From NCBI GenBank assembly GCA_031292215.1, contig JARLHO010000022.1:1-58682 (forward strand): a stretch of 58,682 nucleotides of DNA, read 5' to 3'. The notes under the pieces are model-generated. The model was not told the DNA's origin. It ran no database searches and saw only the letters and a list, made by a program, of their open reading frames with translations. This DNA is from Syntrophobacteraceae bacterium. GTDB taxonomy: Bacteria; Desulfobacterota; Syntrophobacteria; Syntrophobacterales; Syntrophobacteraceae. This document shows positions 1 through 8,392 of this stretch, piece by piece. Every line of letters begins with the position of its first letter. Within the stretch, counting starts at the first letter, position 1. Position numbers and translations under genes: made by a program.

Positions 1-255
1 CATGTTGAACGAGCAATTAACATGTCCGACACCTTTCAGTCGGACAGATCGGCCAGACTTGTCCTGGCGTACCGAAGCACACGAAGAAAGAGCAAAGGTC
101 GGGCTAAAAATCCCCGGCGGTTCTTCGTGGTGAACGATTACCGGGAATGTTACGGGGAGGCTTCGCGCAAGGTATCGCCGAGTTCCGAGCACAACCTGGC
201 GCAAGATTTTTCTCTACACATAGAAAATGGCCCTTACAAAGGAAGGGAAGCGGAT

Positions 256-783
256 ATGGACGGCCAGCCAACAAAGGCTTTGCAGAGATGGCCCCTATCG
301 CCTGCCAATAATCCAATTGGAGCAGTTAAGCGAGTTTCGGGGGGCTACACGCTCGTCGAGCTATGTATGATTGTCGCCATCCTAGGAATTTTGAGCAGTG
401 TTGGAATGTACTCCTTCAATAGCTGGAAATTAAAAGAACGCAATAGTAAGGCGATGTATGATATCAAATTACTGTCAGTATCCATCGACAGCTATTGTAT
501 GGATTACAAAGCATATCCGCAGAGTTTGAACGACTTGCAGGAAGGAATCCCTGTCGATCCTTGGGGCAATCCCTACCAGTATCTAAACTTGGCTAATGGG
601 GGCAATAATGCTCACGGTCAATGCCGCAAAGATCGAAACCTAAATCCGATAAATACAGACTACGATCTTTTCAGTATGGGTGCTGATGGACAAACGCAGA
701 AGCAGTTGAATTCCAAATACGGACAAGATGATGTAATCAGAGCACAAAATGGAGCGTACCTGGGTCTTGCCGGCGATTTCTAA
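256..783 (+). CDS. Type II secretion/type IV pilus-like pseudopilin (GspG-like)
   Basis: 175-residue prepilin-like protein. A prepilin-peptidase type site (Gly-Gly followed by YTLVE) precedes a hydrophobic helix that runs to about residue 60 and would anchor the subunit in the inner membrane. The C-terminal part contains the VDPWGNPYQY signature and the acidic DYDLFSMGADGQ stretch of GspG-type major pseudopilins. The reading frame is open further upstream to base 22, but the ATG at 256 has a GGAAGGGAAG ribosome binding site and leaves a leader of plausible length. No secretion-system genes are adjacent, so it may be an orphan pseudopilin. The HD-GYP gene follows after 15 bp. Confidence 0.8.
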   Translation: MDGQPTKALQRWPLSPANNPIGAVKRVSGGYTLVELCMIVAILGILSSVGMYSFNSWKLKERNSKAMYDIKLLSVSIDSYCMDYKAYPQSLNDLQEGIPVDPWGNPYQYLNLANGGNNAHGQCRKDRNLNPINTDYDLFSMGADGQTQKQLNSKYGQDDVIRAQNGAYLGLAGDF

Positions 784-798
784 TGCAGGATAATTGTC

Positions 799-2946
799 AT
801 GATGAAAGGAACATTTTTACAAAGCAGATTGGGCCGTAAGATCTTTTCTTTGTTCATATGCTGTTCAATAATCCCTATCGCCGTTCTTTGCGTGCTTTCA
901 TTTATCCAAGTAACTAAGAATCTCCAAGAGCAGGGGAGCAGGAGGCTTCATCAAGCGACCAGGCTCTTTGGCCAATCGATACTTGAGCGTCTGCTGCTGT
1001 TGGACGATGAACTTCAAAGGGTCGGGACCGAGCTCGACAAAGGACTTCCAATCGTCCCGCTGGCTATGCCCAATGACAGGAAGACTACATTTTCGCCATA
1101 CAGGTGGATAGCGGTCTATCATCGCGATGGTTCTTTGAAAGCATTGTTTGGAAATCCCAAAAGACATATTCCCGACTACGACGAGATACGAATGGGGCTC
1201 CAAACCGGCAAGACAAGTGTCGTCACTTATTCGGGCGCCGATCATATGGCAAGAGTGCTGCTGGCCATACAGCTCCAATCCTCCCCAGACTCCATCCTTG
1301 TCGCGGGGTTGGACAGCAGCTACTTGTGGAGCGTTGGTGTAGAATGCTCGCTGCCGCCCATGACCGACTTATGCGTGATAGACTCATCGGGGCGGCCGGT
1401 CATCAGCTCGATTCCCGACCCCTCGCCTTTATTACGATCGCTCTTGGTCAACGAGAAAAACAACAGGTACGACTTTTCCTGGGAAAACGATGGCGCAGGC
1501 TACATAGCCAACTACTACCGGCTCTTTTTGCAATCGCGGTTTGCGGCCAAAACCTGGATAGTCGTCCTGAGTCAGAGTAAAAAGGACCTGTTGGCCCCCC
1601 TGGATGATTTCAAAGTTATTTTCCCCGGAGTAGCCCTGCTCTCCTTGCTCGTGGTGGGCTTTCTCAGCATGTACTATATCCGCCACACTCTGGTCCCTCT
1701 CGAAAAGATAAAGGAAGGAATCCGGCAAGTTTCGAGCCGCAATTTTGACACGCAGATCGCGGTTACGAGTAACGACGAGTTCCAGGAACTGGCCCAAACC
1801 TTCAATAACATGGCCTCTCAACTAGGCAAGCAGTTCAGGGCGCTCAACACGAAATCGGAAATCGACAGATCGATTCTTTCCTCCCTGGGAACCGAACACA
1901 TCATCAACTCGGCGCTAACAGGTATCCAGGGGTTTTTGTCCTGTGAGAGTCTGAGCATCGTAGTGGCCGATCCCGGCAACCCGGCAGCCGGAATGAGCTA
2001 CGCCTCGGGTGGGACTCCGGGCGCTCGGGAAGCCGCGACGGTTGTTCGCTTCAGCCCTTCGGATCTGATGGAGCTTCGCAGCCGGAAGGAATGTCTGGTG
2101 ATAAACGATGGAGAAGTTGTTCCCGGATATGTAGCGGCGCCCGATGGAGCGAGGATCCAATCGGTTGCCATTCTGCCGGTATTTGTAAAAAACCGGCTGA
2201 GCGCCACTATAAATCTGGTATACGCAAAAGATAGAGCCCTGGCCGACGAGGATATCCTGCATGCCCGACAGTTTGCCGATCAAATGGCAGTGGCTCTTTC
2301 CAACGCGTCCCTGGTGGAAGAACTTGACCAGTTGAACTGGGGGACGCTAAAGGCGCTGGCGAGAACCGTCGACGCTAAATCGAGCTGGACGGCCGGTCAT
2401 TCCGAAAGAGTCTGCGAGATAGCTCTACAGATCGGGAAAATCCTCCATTTGTCGGATCCTGAAATGTCGATACTGCATCGTGCCTCCTTGCTTCACGATA
2501 TCGGCAAGGTGGGGATTCCCAACAAAATTCTCGACAAACCCGGTAAGCTAACGGAAGAGGAATTTGATGTGATACGGAGTCATCCCGGCAAGGGGGCAAT
2601 AATCCTGGAACCTATCACGACTTACCGGGCTGTGATACCAGCGGTTCACCAACACCACGAAAAGTTCAATGGAACGGGATATCCGAACCGGTTGCGAGGC
2701 GAACAAATCGACATTGGCGCCCGCATAATCGCGGTTGCCGACGTTTTCGACGCCATGACAGCCAGCCGACCGTACCGGGTCGGGATGGATTTGCCGGATG
2801 TATTGAAATACATCGAGACCGCGGCGGGTAGCCATTTTGACCCGGATGTGACGAAGGCCTTCCTGATAAGCGCATCTTCCACTATGGACGGTTTTTCAGA
2901 CCTGGTGACTGAAAAGGAAATAGTGCCTTTCGTGTCGAAACGCTAA
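799..2946 (+). CDS. Membrane sensor HD-GYP c-di-GMP phosphodiesterase (HAMP-GAF-HD-GYP)
   Basis: 715 residues. A first transmembrane helix (about 13-33) and a second (about 273-295) bracket a periplasmic sensory domain, probably Cache-like. A HAMP segment follows, then a GAF-like domain (about 360-515) and a C-terminal HD-GYP domain. The HD-GYP motifs are clear: HDIGK near residue 566, and HHE followed by NGTGYP near 620-629. The family hydrolyses c-di-GMP to pGpG or GMP. It directly follows the pseudopilin gene, which suggests control of surface structures, though that is inference. The start has no strong Shine-Dalgarno; a second Met lies at codon 2. Confidence 0.88.
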   Translation: MMKGTFLQSRLGRKIFSLFICCSIIPIAVLCVLSFIQVTKNLQEQGSRRLHQATRLFGQSILERLLLLDDELQRVGTELDKGLPIVPLAMPNDRKTTFSPYRWIAVYHRDGSLKALFGNPKRHIPDYDEIRMGLQTGKTSVVTYSGADHMARVLLAIQLQSSPDSILVAGLDSSYLWSVGVECSLPPMTDLCVIDSSGRPVISSIPDPSPLLRSLLVNEKNNRYDFSWENDGAGYIANYYRLFLQSRFAAKTWIVVLSQSKKDLLAPLDDFKVIFPGVALLSLLVVGFLSMYYIRHTLVPLEKIKEGIRQVSSRNFDTQIAVTSNDEFQELAQTFNNMASQLGKQFRALNTKSEIDRSILSSLGTEHIINSALTGIQGFLSCESLSIVVADPGNPAAGMSYASGGTPGAREAATVVRFSPSDLMELRSRKECLVINDGEVVPGYVAAPDGARIQSVAILPVFVKNRLSATINLVYAKDRALADEDILHARQFADQMAVALSNASLVEELDQLNWGTLKALARTVDAKSSWTAGHSERVCEIALQIGKILHLSDPEMSILHRASLLHDIGKVGIPNKILDKPGKLTEEEFDVIRSHPGKGAIILEPITTYRAVIPAVHQHHEKFNGTGYPNRLRGEQIDIGARIIAVADVFDAMTASRPYRVGMDLPDVLKYIETAAGSHFDPDVTKAFLISASSTMDGFSDLVTEKEIVPFVSKR

Positions 2947-2976
2947 GGTCTGGAAAGGGTAACCAACCACCTCGCC

Positions 2977-4026
2977 TCAGGCGTTGCCGCCTCCTGTAAT
3001 TTCGGTCCACAAAGAGAGAATATCCGGATCGCGGTCGTCTACTTCCAAGGCATGGGAAATATGGGAAAGCGCATCCGACCGGTTTCCCGCCCGCCATTTC
3101 GAAAGAGCCAGCAAATAGAGCGCGCGCGGGTGATGAGGATTTAAAGTCAATGCACGCAGGCAAGTAGAGGCGGCGAAACTTTCGTCGCAGCGCTCCAATG
3201 CGGTCGAGGCCTCATCGACTAGCCGGGCGATGGCAGCGATTTGGGACCGCTCCCGTATCCAGCAGATGGAGCGAGCGGCGAATTCACGCGCGTGATGTTC
3301 ATGCCTTTGCACTTCGCAGGGCATTTCGTAATAGCAGGTGTACTTGCCGGTTGCAGCCCCGGGACGCTTCAACAGTTCCCGAAATACCAAACGGTCCTCG
3401 CCGGAGCCGTCGGCAAAGGCTGCAAGCGACCAGACAGGCAGGATGAAATGGCAGGCGCCTTTATCTAGCAACAGGCAACTGGGGTTTACAAAACCGCCGA
3501 AACGCTCCTGGTTGATGCCGCCCTCCGGCCCTGTCGCATCCCACTCGTCTTTGCAGATCGGCCAACCCGTTTCCCGGTCGACCAGCCAGCGGTAAGAAAA
3601 AGCCCAATCTTTTTCCCGGATCGCCAAAAGCAATGCCGACAAATGGGTTCGCCCCCACCAGTCGTCATCGTCTAAGTAGGCGAGGTATCTGCTGTTTGCG
3701 GCATAGCTTAAGATGGTCCGAAGAGCGCCCCCATAGTGGTTGAAGTAAAAACCGCCATGGCGATGCGAAGTGGAGTACCCAAGGTCCAGCAGGGTTAATA
3801 GTACGTTTTCCGGGCACTCGCGAGAAAGAGTATCCAAAAGGGCGCTATCTCCCTGGTGGGTATCGATGCCGATAAGCACCTGGATGCGCCCGAGGTGGTC
3901 TTGATCGAAGACCGAGCGAACGGCTCGCAAAAGTGAGGGGCGAAGGACCGTTTGAATCACCACCGCCACATCGGCGGGCGCTTGAGCGTTTCCAGTCAAA
4001 TTTTTCGTTAGAGTTTCACTTTTCAT
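2977..4026 (-). CDS. GT2-family glycosyltransferase with C-terminal TPR repeats
   Basis: 349 residues. The N-terminal half is a GT-A fold: VAVVIQTVLRP opening strand, SVFDQDHLGRIQVLIG, and the acidic metal/nucleotide-sugar motif YLAYLDDDDWW. From about residue 265 there are helical repeats with TPR character (ALTLNPHHPRALYLLALSKW, ALEVDDRDPDILSLW). Soluble GT2 enzymes with TPR tails usually act in cell-surface polysaccharide or protein glycosylation; donor and acceptor cannot be read from sequence. It is convergent with the HD-GYP gene, with 30 bp between them. The ATG at 4026 is the only obvious start. Confidence 0.78.
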   Translation of the reverse strand: MKSETLTKNLTGNAQAPADVAVVIQTVLRPSLLRAVRSVFDQDHLGRIQVLIGIDTHQGDSALLDTLSRECPENVLLTLLDLGYSTSHRHGGFYFNHYGGALRTILSYAANSRYLAYLDDDDWWGRTHLSALLLAIREKDWAFSYRWLVDRETGWPICKDEWDATGPEGGINQERFGGFVNPSCLLLDKGACHFILPVWSLAAFADGSGEDRLVFRELLKRPGAATGKYTCYYEMPCEVQRHEHHAREFAARSICWIRERSQIAAIARLVDEASTALERCDESFAASTCLRALTLNPHHPRALYLLALSKWRAGNRSDALSHISHALEVDDRDPDILSLWTEITGGGNA

Positions 4027-4112
4027 TCCGCAGCATGTTCCGCAGTACTTTTACCGTCAAAATCGCGCCCCGACGATGGTTTTGGTCCCGTAAAGCACGG
4101 GACCCCACCCGT

Positions 4113-4492
4113 CTACGAGTTTTCCCCCACGCCGCCCGCTTCCGGCCGGAGGTCCCGGATCGGATACCAGCGCTCCGGTTCGGGTTCGATGGGCATCTCC
4201 TTTTCCAAAAGAACCCACGCGTAGTCGTACCTGTCCTTCACTATAACGAAAACAACAGGTTTTGCACAAAAAAGCCGGCAACCGCCGCAAAAAACCCGGC
4301 AATGATCATAACCATTACAGCGAGGTTGCTCACGTGGGGCAGAACAGCTTCCAGGAGGGAGGATCGAGCCGATCCGGGAGGGAGGTGGTGACGGCAACCA
4401 CGGGGTTTTTCGGCCCTCTTCCGGTTGCGAAGGCATGGGGGGGGGACATCGCTTTGAGCTATCGCCACTTTAGGCTTTGGCAAATCGGCCAT
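4113..4492 (-). pseudogene. Possible frameshifted small membrane protein
   Basis: Starting at an ATG at 4492 that overlaps the end of the receiver gene, one frame encodes a Pro/Arg-rich stretch and then a hydrophobic helix (VMVMIIAGFFAAVAGFFVQN) and stops at 4241. An adjacent frame then continues with a coding-looking tail (KDRYDYAWVLLEKEMPIEPE) to a stop at 4113. The two halves join naturally if one frameshift lies near 4245. A run of nine G on the plus strand near 4440 is another slippage site. I do not recognise the family; this may be chance. Confidence 0.25.
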
Positions 4493-4865
4493 TTGCGAAA
4501 GCAAACGGCGTCTTTGCTTTGAGCGCCCGCTCGACTTTAGCCTTCAACCGGGTAAGGTCAAAGGATTTTACTACGCACCAATCCAGGGTCGGCCGCCCGA
4601 TGTTCCACCGGCTAAAATCATAGGCGCTGCACACCACAATGGGAAGCTCCGGAGCAAAACCGCGGATTTTTTGAAGCAACTGGAGCCCTTCCAAGTCGCC
4701 CGATTTGATATCGAGAACAATCAAATCGGGATTAAATTCTTCGAGTTTGGCTATGAGCTCGCAACCGTCCGGAACAGTCAGAACTTCATGGCCGATTTCG
4801 GAAAATTCGCTGTGATACAATTCTCGAACGTGCTTATCGTCGTCAATCACAACTAGCCTCGCCAC
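4470..4865 (-). CDS. Single-domain response regulator (CheY-like receiver)
   Basis: 131 residues, one receiver domain and no output domain. Acidic pocket Asp8-Asp10 (VIDDDKHV), phospho-acceptor Asp52 (IVLDIKSGD) and the conserved Lys100 (VVKSFD) are present; the usual Ser/Thr switch residue sits in VVCSAYD. The 30-residue tail is basic and unstructured-looking. Such proteins relay phosphate from a hybrid kinase or act by protein contact. No histidine kinase is adjacent; orphan kinases lie at 16.0 and 45.9 kb, but there is no evidence linking them. Confidence 0.85.
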   Translation of the reverse strand: MARLVVIDDDKHVRELYHSEFSEIGHEVLTVPDGCELIAKLEEFNPDLIVLDIKSGDLEGLQLLQKIRGFAPELPIVVCSAYDFSRWNIGRPTLDWCVVKSFDLTRLKAKVERALKAKTPFAFANGRFAKA

Positions 4866-5174
4866 TGACCTATCCTTTTTAAACAGATTTCACACTGGCT
4901 CAAGCGGAGTAGGAACGTTGAAAGTCGATAGAAAGAAAGGCAGCAACCCCCCCCCCGGGGTTATCCGTCCTGCCTCCGGAGCTTCCCATGGCCTTTTTCA
5001 CTTTTTCACTTAACTGGAGCAAGTATGACAAAGCAACATTACGAAAGCGCGTCAGGAGGGTGGAGATTTTATTAAGGAAGCGGCGCGCGGCGAAAAGACA
5101 GGAAAGAGCCGGCGGCGTCCGCCCCCTGTTCCTGCCCATCGAATTGGAAAGATAAGAACAGGGCGCGAGTGGTG
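4866..5174. other. Gene-free stretch
   Basis: No convincing gene. It holds a short C-run/G-run (bases 4949-4960) between the receiver gene and the ribB remnant. Nothing else was recognised. Confidence 0.5.
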
Positions 5175-5478
5175 TCAAGGAGCTTTTTGCCGCAACCCCG
5201 TTCGATATTCGACCAGATCCGCCACGGTAAGGACGGGCATGCGGTGCTTTGCGGCAAAAGAAACGATTTCGGGTAGACGCGCCATCGTGCCATCCGGGTT
5301 GGTAAGCTCGCACAGAACCCCGCAAGGATTCAGTCCCGCCAGGCGCATGAGATCAACAGTGGCCTCAGTGTGCCCCGCTCTTTCCAAAACGCCTCCGGGC
5401 CGAGACCGCAAAGGGAAAATATGGCCGGGATGGCTCAGATCTTCGGGTACGGCGCCCTCGGCTATGGCGGCTTTTTTC
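5175..5478 (-). pseudogene. ribB: C-terminal remnant of 3,4-dihydroxy-2-butanone-4-phosphate synthase
   Basis: The reading frame encodes the last ~95 residues of Rib[18 protein letters not shown], then [40 protein letters not shown] and a [11 protein letters not shown] ending. The family makes the four-carbon unit of riboflavin from ribulose-5-phosphate and is normally about 210 residues. The first ~125 residues, including the catalytic acidic loop, are missing, and no start codon precedes the homologous part except an internal TTG at 5411. Upstream the frame runs into riboswitch-derived sequence, so a deletion has fused leader to gene. Not functional as an enzyme. Confidence 0.85.
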
Positions 5479-5496
5479 GTGGTCAGCCACCGCCTT

Positions 5497-5594
5497 ACCC
5501 TCTGCCATCCGGACTGTTACCGTCGGCTCCGGCCTTACACCGGATCTGCTGACCTCCCTTCACGTCGAAAGGAGCGCTCGCGGGCTCCCCGTCT
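5497..5594 (-). promoter_or_regulatory. FMN riboswitch (RFN element), 5'-truncated remnant
   Basis: Read on the minus strand, this segment has AGCCCGCGAGCG, then a variable stem, and the highly conserved 3' block GCCGACGGTAACAGTCCGG followed by ATGGCAGAG. These are diagnostic of the FMN aptamer, which controls riboflavin genes, and it sits directly upstream of the ribB remnant. The expected 5' third (GGGGCAGGGTGAAATTCCCGACC-type) is absent; at about 5595-5604 the sequence changes to the end of a dispersed repeat. The aptamer should not fold completely. Confidence 0.82.
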
Positions 5595-5604
5595 AAAAAC
5601 TTAC

Positions 5605-5811
5605 AATTACCCACACATGCGCCCACCTATTTCCTTTTGCAAAGTTGCAAATAAGGGGGGCGAGCGAGCCCGGCCGGTCCATGCGCGTCATTGCAAGCGG
5701 CTGGAGAGTAAATCCCCCCAACCCCCCTTTGCAAAAAAGGGGGGCGATCGGGCCAAGCCCCTTTCTTGGGAGTCTCCGCTAAGGGGTAAGTGGGCGCATG
5801 TGTGGGTAATT
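5605..5811. repeat. Dispersed C/G-hairpin repeat, composite copy with 22-bp inverted ends (copy A)
   Basis: The segment begins and ends with a perfect 22-bp inverted repeat (5605-5626 and 5790-5811; core ACCCACACATGCGCCCAC). Inside are a degraded module near 5640-5672 and a full module from about 5708: six C, AA, six C, then TTTGCAAAAAA and six G forming a strong hairpin, followed by GGGCCAAGCCCC and AAGGGGTAAGTGGGCG. Its left arm abuts the truncated FMN riboswitch. It looks like a non-autonomous MITE/REP-like element. Confidence 0.8.
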
Positions 5812-5831
5812 ATCAGGCTCTTAAGGGAGCA

Positions 5832-5907
5832 GTTGGGGTTATCACCCCAACGGGTTTTATCGCCGCCGTCCCGGCATCGGGGAAGCAGTTGGGGTTATCA
5901 CCCCAAC
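5832..5907. repeat. Two identical hairpins downstream of tmk
   Basis: The 20-bp sequence GTTGGGG-TTATCA-CCCCAAC occurs twice (5832-5851 and 5888-5907), each followed on the plus strand by a CGGGTTTT-like tail. The second copy touches the tmk stop codon. On the minus strand each can form an 8-bp stem and may act as transcript 3'-end or stability elements. Tandem duplication is visible from the shared flanking GCAGTTGGGG. Confidence 0.6.
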
Positions 5908-6564
5908 CTACGGGTTTTGCGGCCAGAACTGCGCGCGCAATTGCTGCGCCACCTCTTCTAGCGGCCGGGAGGCGTCAAGGATCAAAAATCTTTCCGGTTC
6001 TTCCCCGGCGAGGGCGAGATAGCCGTTTCGCACCCTGCGCTGAAACGCTTCGCCTTCGAGTTCGATCCGGTCCCGGTTCGAGCCCTGCCTTCGGCCAAGC
6101 CGTGCGAGGGCCAGCTCAACGTCACAGTCCAAAAGGACCGTTTTGTCAGGAATCAGCCCCCCCGTGGCCCACTTCTGAATCTCTTTTAGCCTCTCCAGCT
6201 CGAAGCCTCGCCCGAACCCCTGGTAGGCGAAGGTTGCGTCGACAAACCGGTCGGCCAGGACCCAGACCCCTTTTTCCATGGCCGGCGCTATGACCTGCGA
6301 GATCAATTGAGCCCTGCTCGCGCTGTAGAGGAGCACCTCGGCCCGGCCGGTCATCTCCGAGCAAGCGGGATCGAGCAGGATTTGCCGGACCTTTTCGCCG
6401 ATCGACGTTCCTCCCGGCTCACGCACCCTGACGTAGGCAATGGACCTTTCCGTCAGCTCGCTCGCCAGCCGGTCCAAAAGGGTGGATTTGCCGCAGCCGT
6501 CGATACCCTCAAAGCTTACGAATTTTGCCCGGGGCAAAAGCCCCCTGGATTCATTCACCGTCAA
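5908..6564 (-). CDS. tmk: Thymidylate (dTMP) kinase
   Basis: 218 residues, normal family length. It phosphorylates dTMP to dTDP in the cytoplasm. Walker A FEGIDGCGKST near residues 19-29, the EPGGT motif of the dTMP-binding site (REPGGTSIGEK), the DRF motif (LADRFVDATFAYQG) and a lid region with NRDRIE are all present. Its ATG overlaps the last four bases of the dUTPase gene (ATGA), so the two are translationally coupled, and together with thyX they form a dTTP-synthesis unit. Two hairpins follow its stop. Confidence 0.95.
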   Translation of the reverse strand: MTVNESRGLLPRAKFVSFEGIDGCGKSTLLDRLASELTERSIAYVRVREPGGTSIGEKVRQILLDPACSEMTGRAEVLLYSASRAQLISQVIAPAMEKGVWVLADRFVDATFAYQGFGRGFELERLKEIQKWATGGLIPDKTVLLDCDVELALARLGRRQGSNRDRIELEGEAFQRRVRNGYLALAGEEPERFLILDASRPLEEVAQQLRAQFWPQNP

Positions 6565-7148
6565 ACCTTTATGGAGCGATTGTCAGCTTCGGTTTTTGTG
6601 TCCTCGTTGTAATTTTTTCGCTGCCTCTCGAAGTTGATCTGGTTTTTGGCAAGGTAGATCTTTTTAAATGCGTCGAAATCAAGGCCGAATACGGCGCAGA
6701 TGCCAAAGAGAACGGCCCACAGGTCCGAGAGGGCGCTTTTCGCCCTCTCGGGTTTATACCCTCCGCCTTTTGCCCACCATTTCCACTTGAGGCTCCCCTG
6801 GAGTTCATCGAGGGCAAGGAATGCCAGGAGGGCACACGCCTCCAGTCGATCCCCTTGGGGGTGCGGGGCGAAGGCGGGGAGCTCTTCGGGTTTTACGCCA
6901 ACGATCTGGGAAAGGCTCACCAGGAAATGAAGCATGTCGATAATTTCGACCTTGCCGTTTTGAGTCGCAAGGCCGTGGTCTCGAACCTCTCGGATGAGCT
7001 CGGCGAGCTCGGCTGACAGGGCCTTGCGGTAGTTTTCGATCCAGATAAGCTTTTGTTGCGGATCGTTTATCGTATTTTCAAAGTCCAGGCCGGCATTGGC
7101 CAGCGTGTGGACGTTTAGCTCCCATTGAAGAGAAAATATCTCAACCAT
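6561..7148 (-). CDS. Dimeric (all-alpha, MazG-like) dUTP diphosphatase
   Basis: 195 residues. It hydrolyses dUTP to dUMP and PPi, keeping uracil out of DNA and supplying the ThyX substrate. It belongs to the all-alpha dUTPase group seen in Campylobacter, trypanosomatids and phages rather than the trimeric Dut fold. The metal motifs are ELAEL (EXXE) followed by EIIDMLHFL (EXXD); a WKWW segment and the C-terminal LAKNQINFERQRKNY fit the family. It begins 10 bp after thyX on the same strand and overlaps tmk by 4 bp. The last 20 residues are charged and probably disordered. Confidence 0.85.
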   Translation of the reverse strand: MVEIFSLQWELNVHTLANAGLDFENTINDPQQKLIWIENYRKALSAELAELIREVRDHGLATQNGKVEIIDMLHFLVSLSQIVGVKPEELPAFAPHPQGDRLEACALLAFLALDELQGSLKWKWWAKGGGYKPERAKSALSDLWAVLFGICAVFGLDFDAFKKIYLAKNQINFERQRKNYNEDTKTEADNRSIKV

Positions 7149-7158
7149 TGCTTTGCGC

Positions 7159-8169
7159 TCACTCCCCTTGCTCTCTCGGGACTCGGAGCCCCAGCCCCTC
7201 GAAATATTTTTTTACCTCTTTGGCGATAATCCGTATTCGCGGGTGGGCCTGGCTCGAGTCTCGAAGCCGTAGAAAATGGTTCCAGCCGCTCCACCTGCCG
7301 CTTACAAAGAGCTCGCTTTTCAGAAGGTTAGGCAAAATATCGCGCGCGATCTCGGGCCGCAACCCCCGGGCAAGGTCTTCGCCGTACCAGTGAAAAAGGA
7401 TTTCGGCGCGCTGCAGCCATTGGGCGGCAAGAAGGTTGTCCGGCGCCAACTGGCCTGTGGCCACATCGTATGCACTGTGCAATTCTTCGGGCAAGATGAG
7501 TTCCATGCCCCGGTTTCCATAGTTTACGTAGCGCGTGCTTTCCTGGGTGAAAGACAACACCCGGTGGCGCACCACTTCGTGGGTTATGCCCCGGTCGCAG
7601 ACAAATCTAAAGACAAAGACCGGAAGATCGAAGGAGGGGTCGTTTTTTAGAAGGGCAAGTTGTTCCTGTTCGCCTACGAGCGAGACGCGGGGGGGAAAAG
7701 AACCGGCCGGGGCCGAGAAAAGGGCGGGGAAAAAGCGGGTAAGGCTTTGACAAAAAAAGTCATACAGAGCTTTACGCGGTTTCAAATAATCCAGGGTCTC
7801 GACCCAGGCGCGAAAGTTTGCGGCCAGGTAAAACCCCTGGTTGGAGCCCAGCGGATAGATTCGGTGAAAGCCCAGCCGGTCGCGCAGAGCTTCGACCAGC
7901 ATTTCAAAGGAAACCCCGGCGCAGCCTCCCCCGGTTGGCGCACCGGGGTCGTTTTCGACCTTTAGCACTATGTTGCTGTGTTCGAGGACCGACAGATGGC
8001 CACGCGACTTTAGCATCGGCACAAATTTTTTGGCGGAATCCTCGGTAATCTTATCCTCGGATTTATAGGCGGTCCTTCCGCACAGCTCGACAAGACGCAA
8101 TGCGCGGTTTTCATCGGATGGCGCCATACCAAAGGCGGAGACCGAGCTTTTGACGAACCGAACAGCCAT
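7159..8169 (-). CDS. thyX: Flavin-dependent thymidylate synthase
   Basis: 336 residues from the chosen ATG at 8169 (GAGGGAGGG ribosome binding site). ThyX methylates dUMP using methylene-tetrahydrofolate, FAD and NADPH. The signature RHR-X7-S is exact (RHRVLSFTQES, followed by TRY). The frame stays open 23 codons upstream, but those codons derive from the dispersed repeat (copy B), so the longer start is rejected. It is longer than minimal ThyX (about 220-250) and resembles the longer variants with an extended C-terminal part. It leads a thyX-dut-tmk operon. Confidence 0.95.
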   Translation of the reverse strand: MAVRFVKSSVSAFGMAPSDENRALRLVELCGRTAYKSEDKITEDSAKKFVPMLKSRGHLSVLEHSNIVLKVENDPGAPTGGGCAGVSFEMLVEALRDRLGFHRIYPLGSNQGFYLAANFRAWVETLDYLKPRKALYDFFCQSLTRFFPALFSAPAGSFPPRVSLVGEQEQLALLKNDPSFDLPVFVFRFVCDRGITHEVVRHRVLSFTQESTRYVNYGNRGMELILPEELHSAYDVATGQLAPDNLLAAQWLQRAEILFHWYGEDLARGLRPEIARDILPNLLKSELFVSGRWSGWNHFLRLRDSSQAHPRIRIIAKEVKKYFEGLGLRVPREQGE

Positions 8170-8189
8170 TGCACCCTCCCTCTTTTGCA

Positions 8190-8292
8190 GTAAATCCCCC
8201 CAACCCCCCTTTGCAAAAAAGGGGGGCGATCGGGCCAAGCCCCTTATCGGGAGTCTCCGCTAAGGGGGAAGTGGGCGTATCTGTGGGTAATT
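8190..8292. repeat. Dispersed C/G-hairpin repeat, copy B
   Basis: Same orientation as copy A: C-run/TTTGCAAAAAA/G-run hairpin, GATCGGGCCAAGCCCC, GGGAGTCTCCGCTAAGGGGG and the GTGGGCGTATCTGTGGGTAATT end. It lies about 20 bp upstream of the thyX start, so it would be in the 5' leader or promoter region of the thyX operon. Confidence 0.85.
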
Positions 8293-8392
8293 GCAAGCTT
8301 TTTACGAGCGTTGGCTTCGAAGTAGAGCCGCCGGAGCAAAGGCGCGAAGGCCAAACGGCGCCCCGCCCCGCGCGCGCGGCTCTCCCGCCGGT

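Noticed and set aside
5605-5811. CRISPR array
   Set aside because: The repeats are few, unequal, hairpin-forming and dispersed over 36 kb without regular spacers or cas genes.
8170-8238. 23-codon N-terminal extension of ThyX
   Set aside because: The extra codons are translated from the dispersed repeat (copy B) and match nothing in ThyX; the ATG at 8169 has a proper ribosome binding site.
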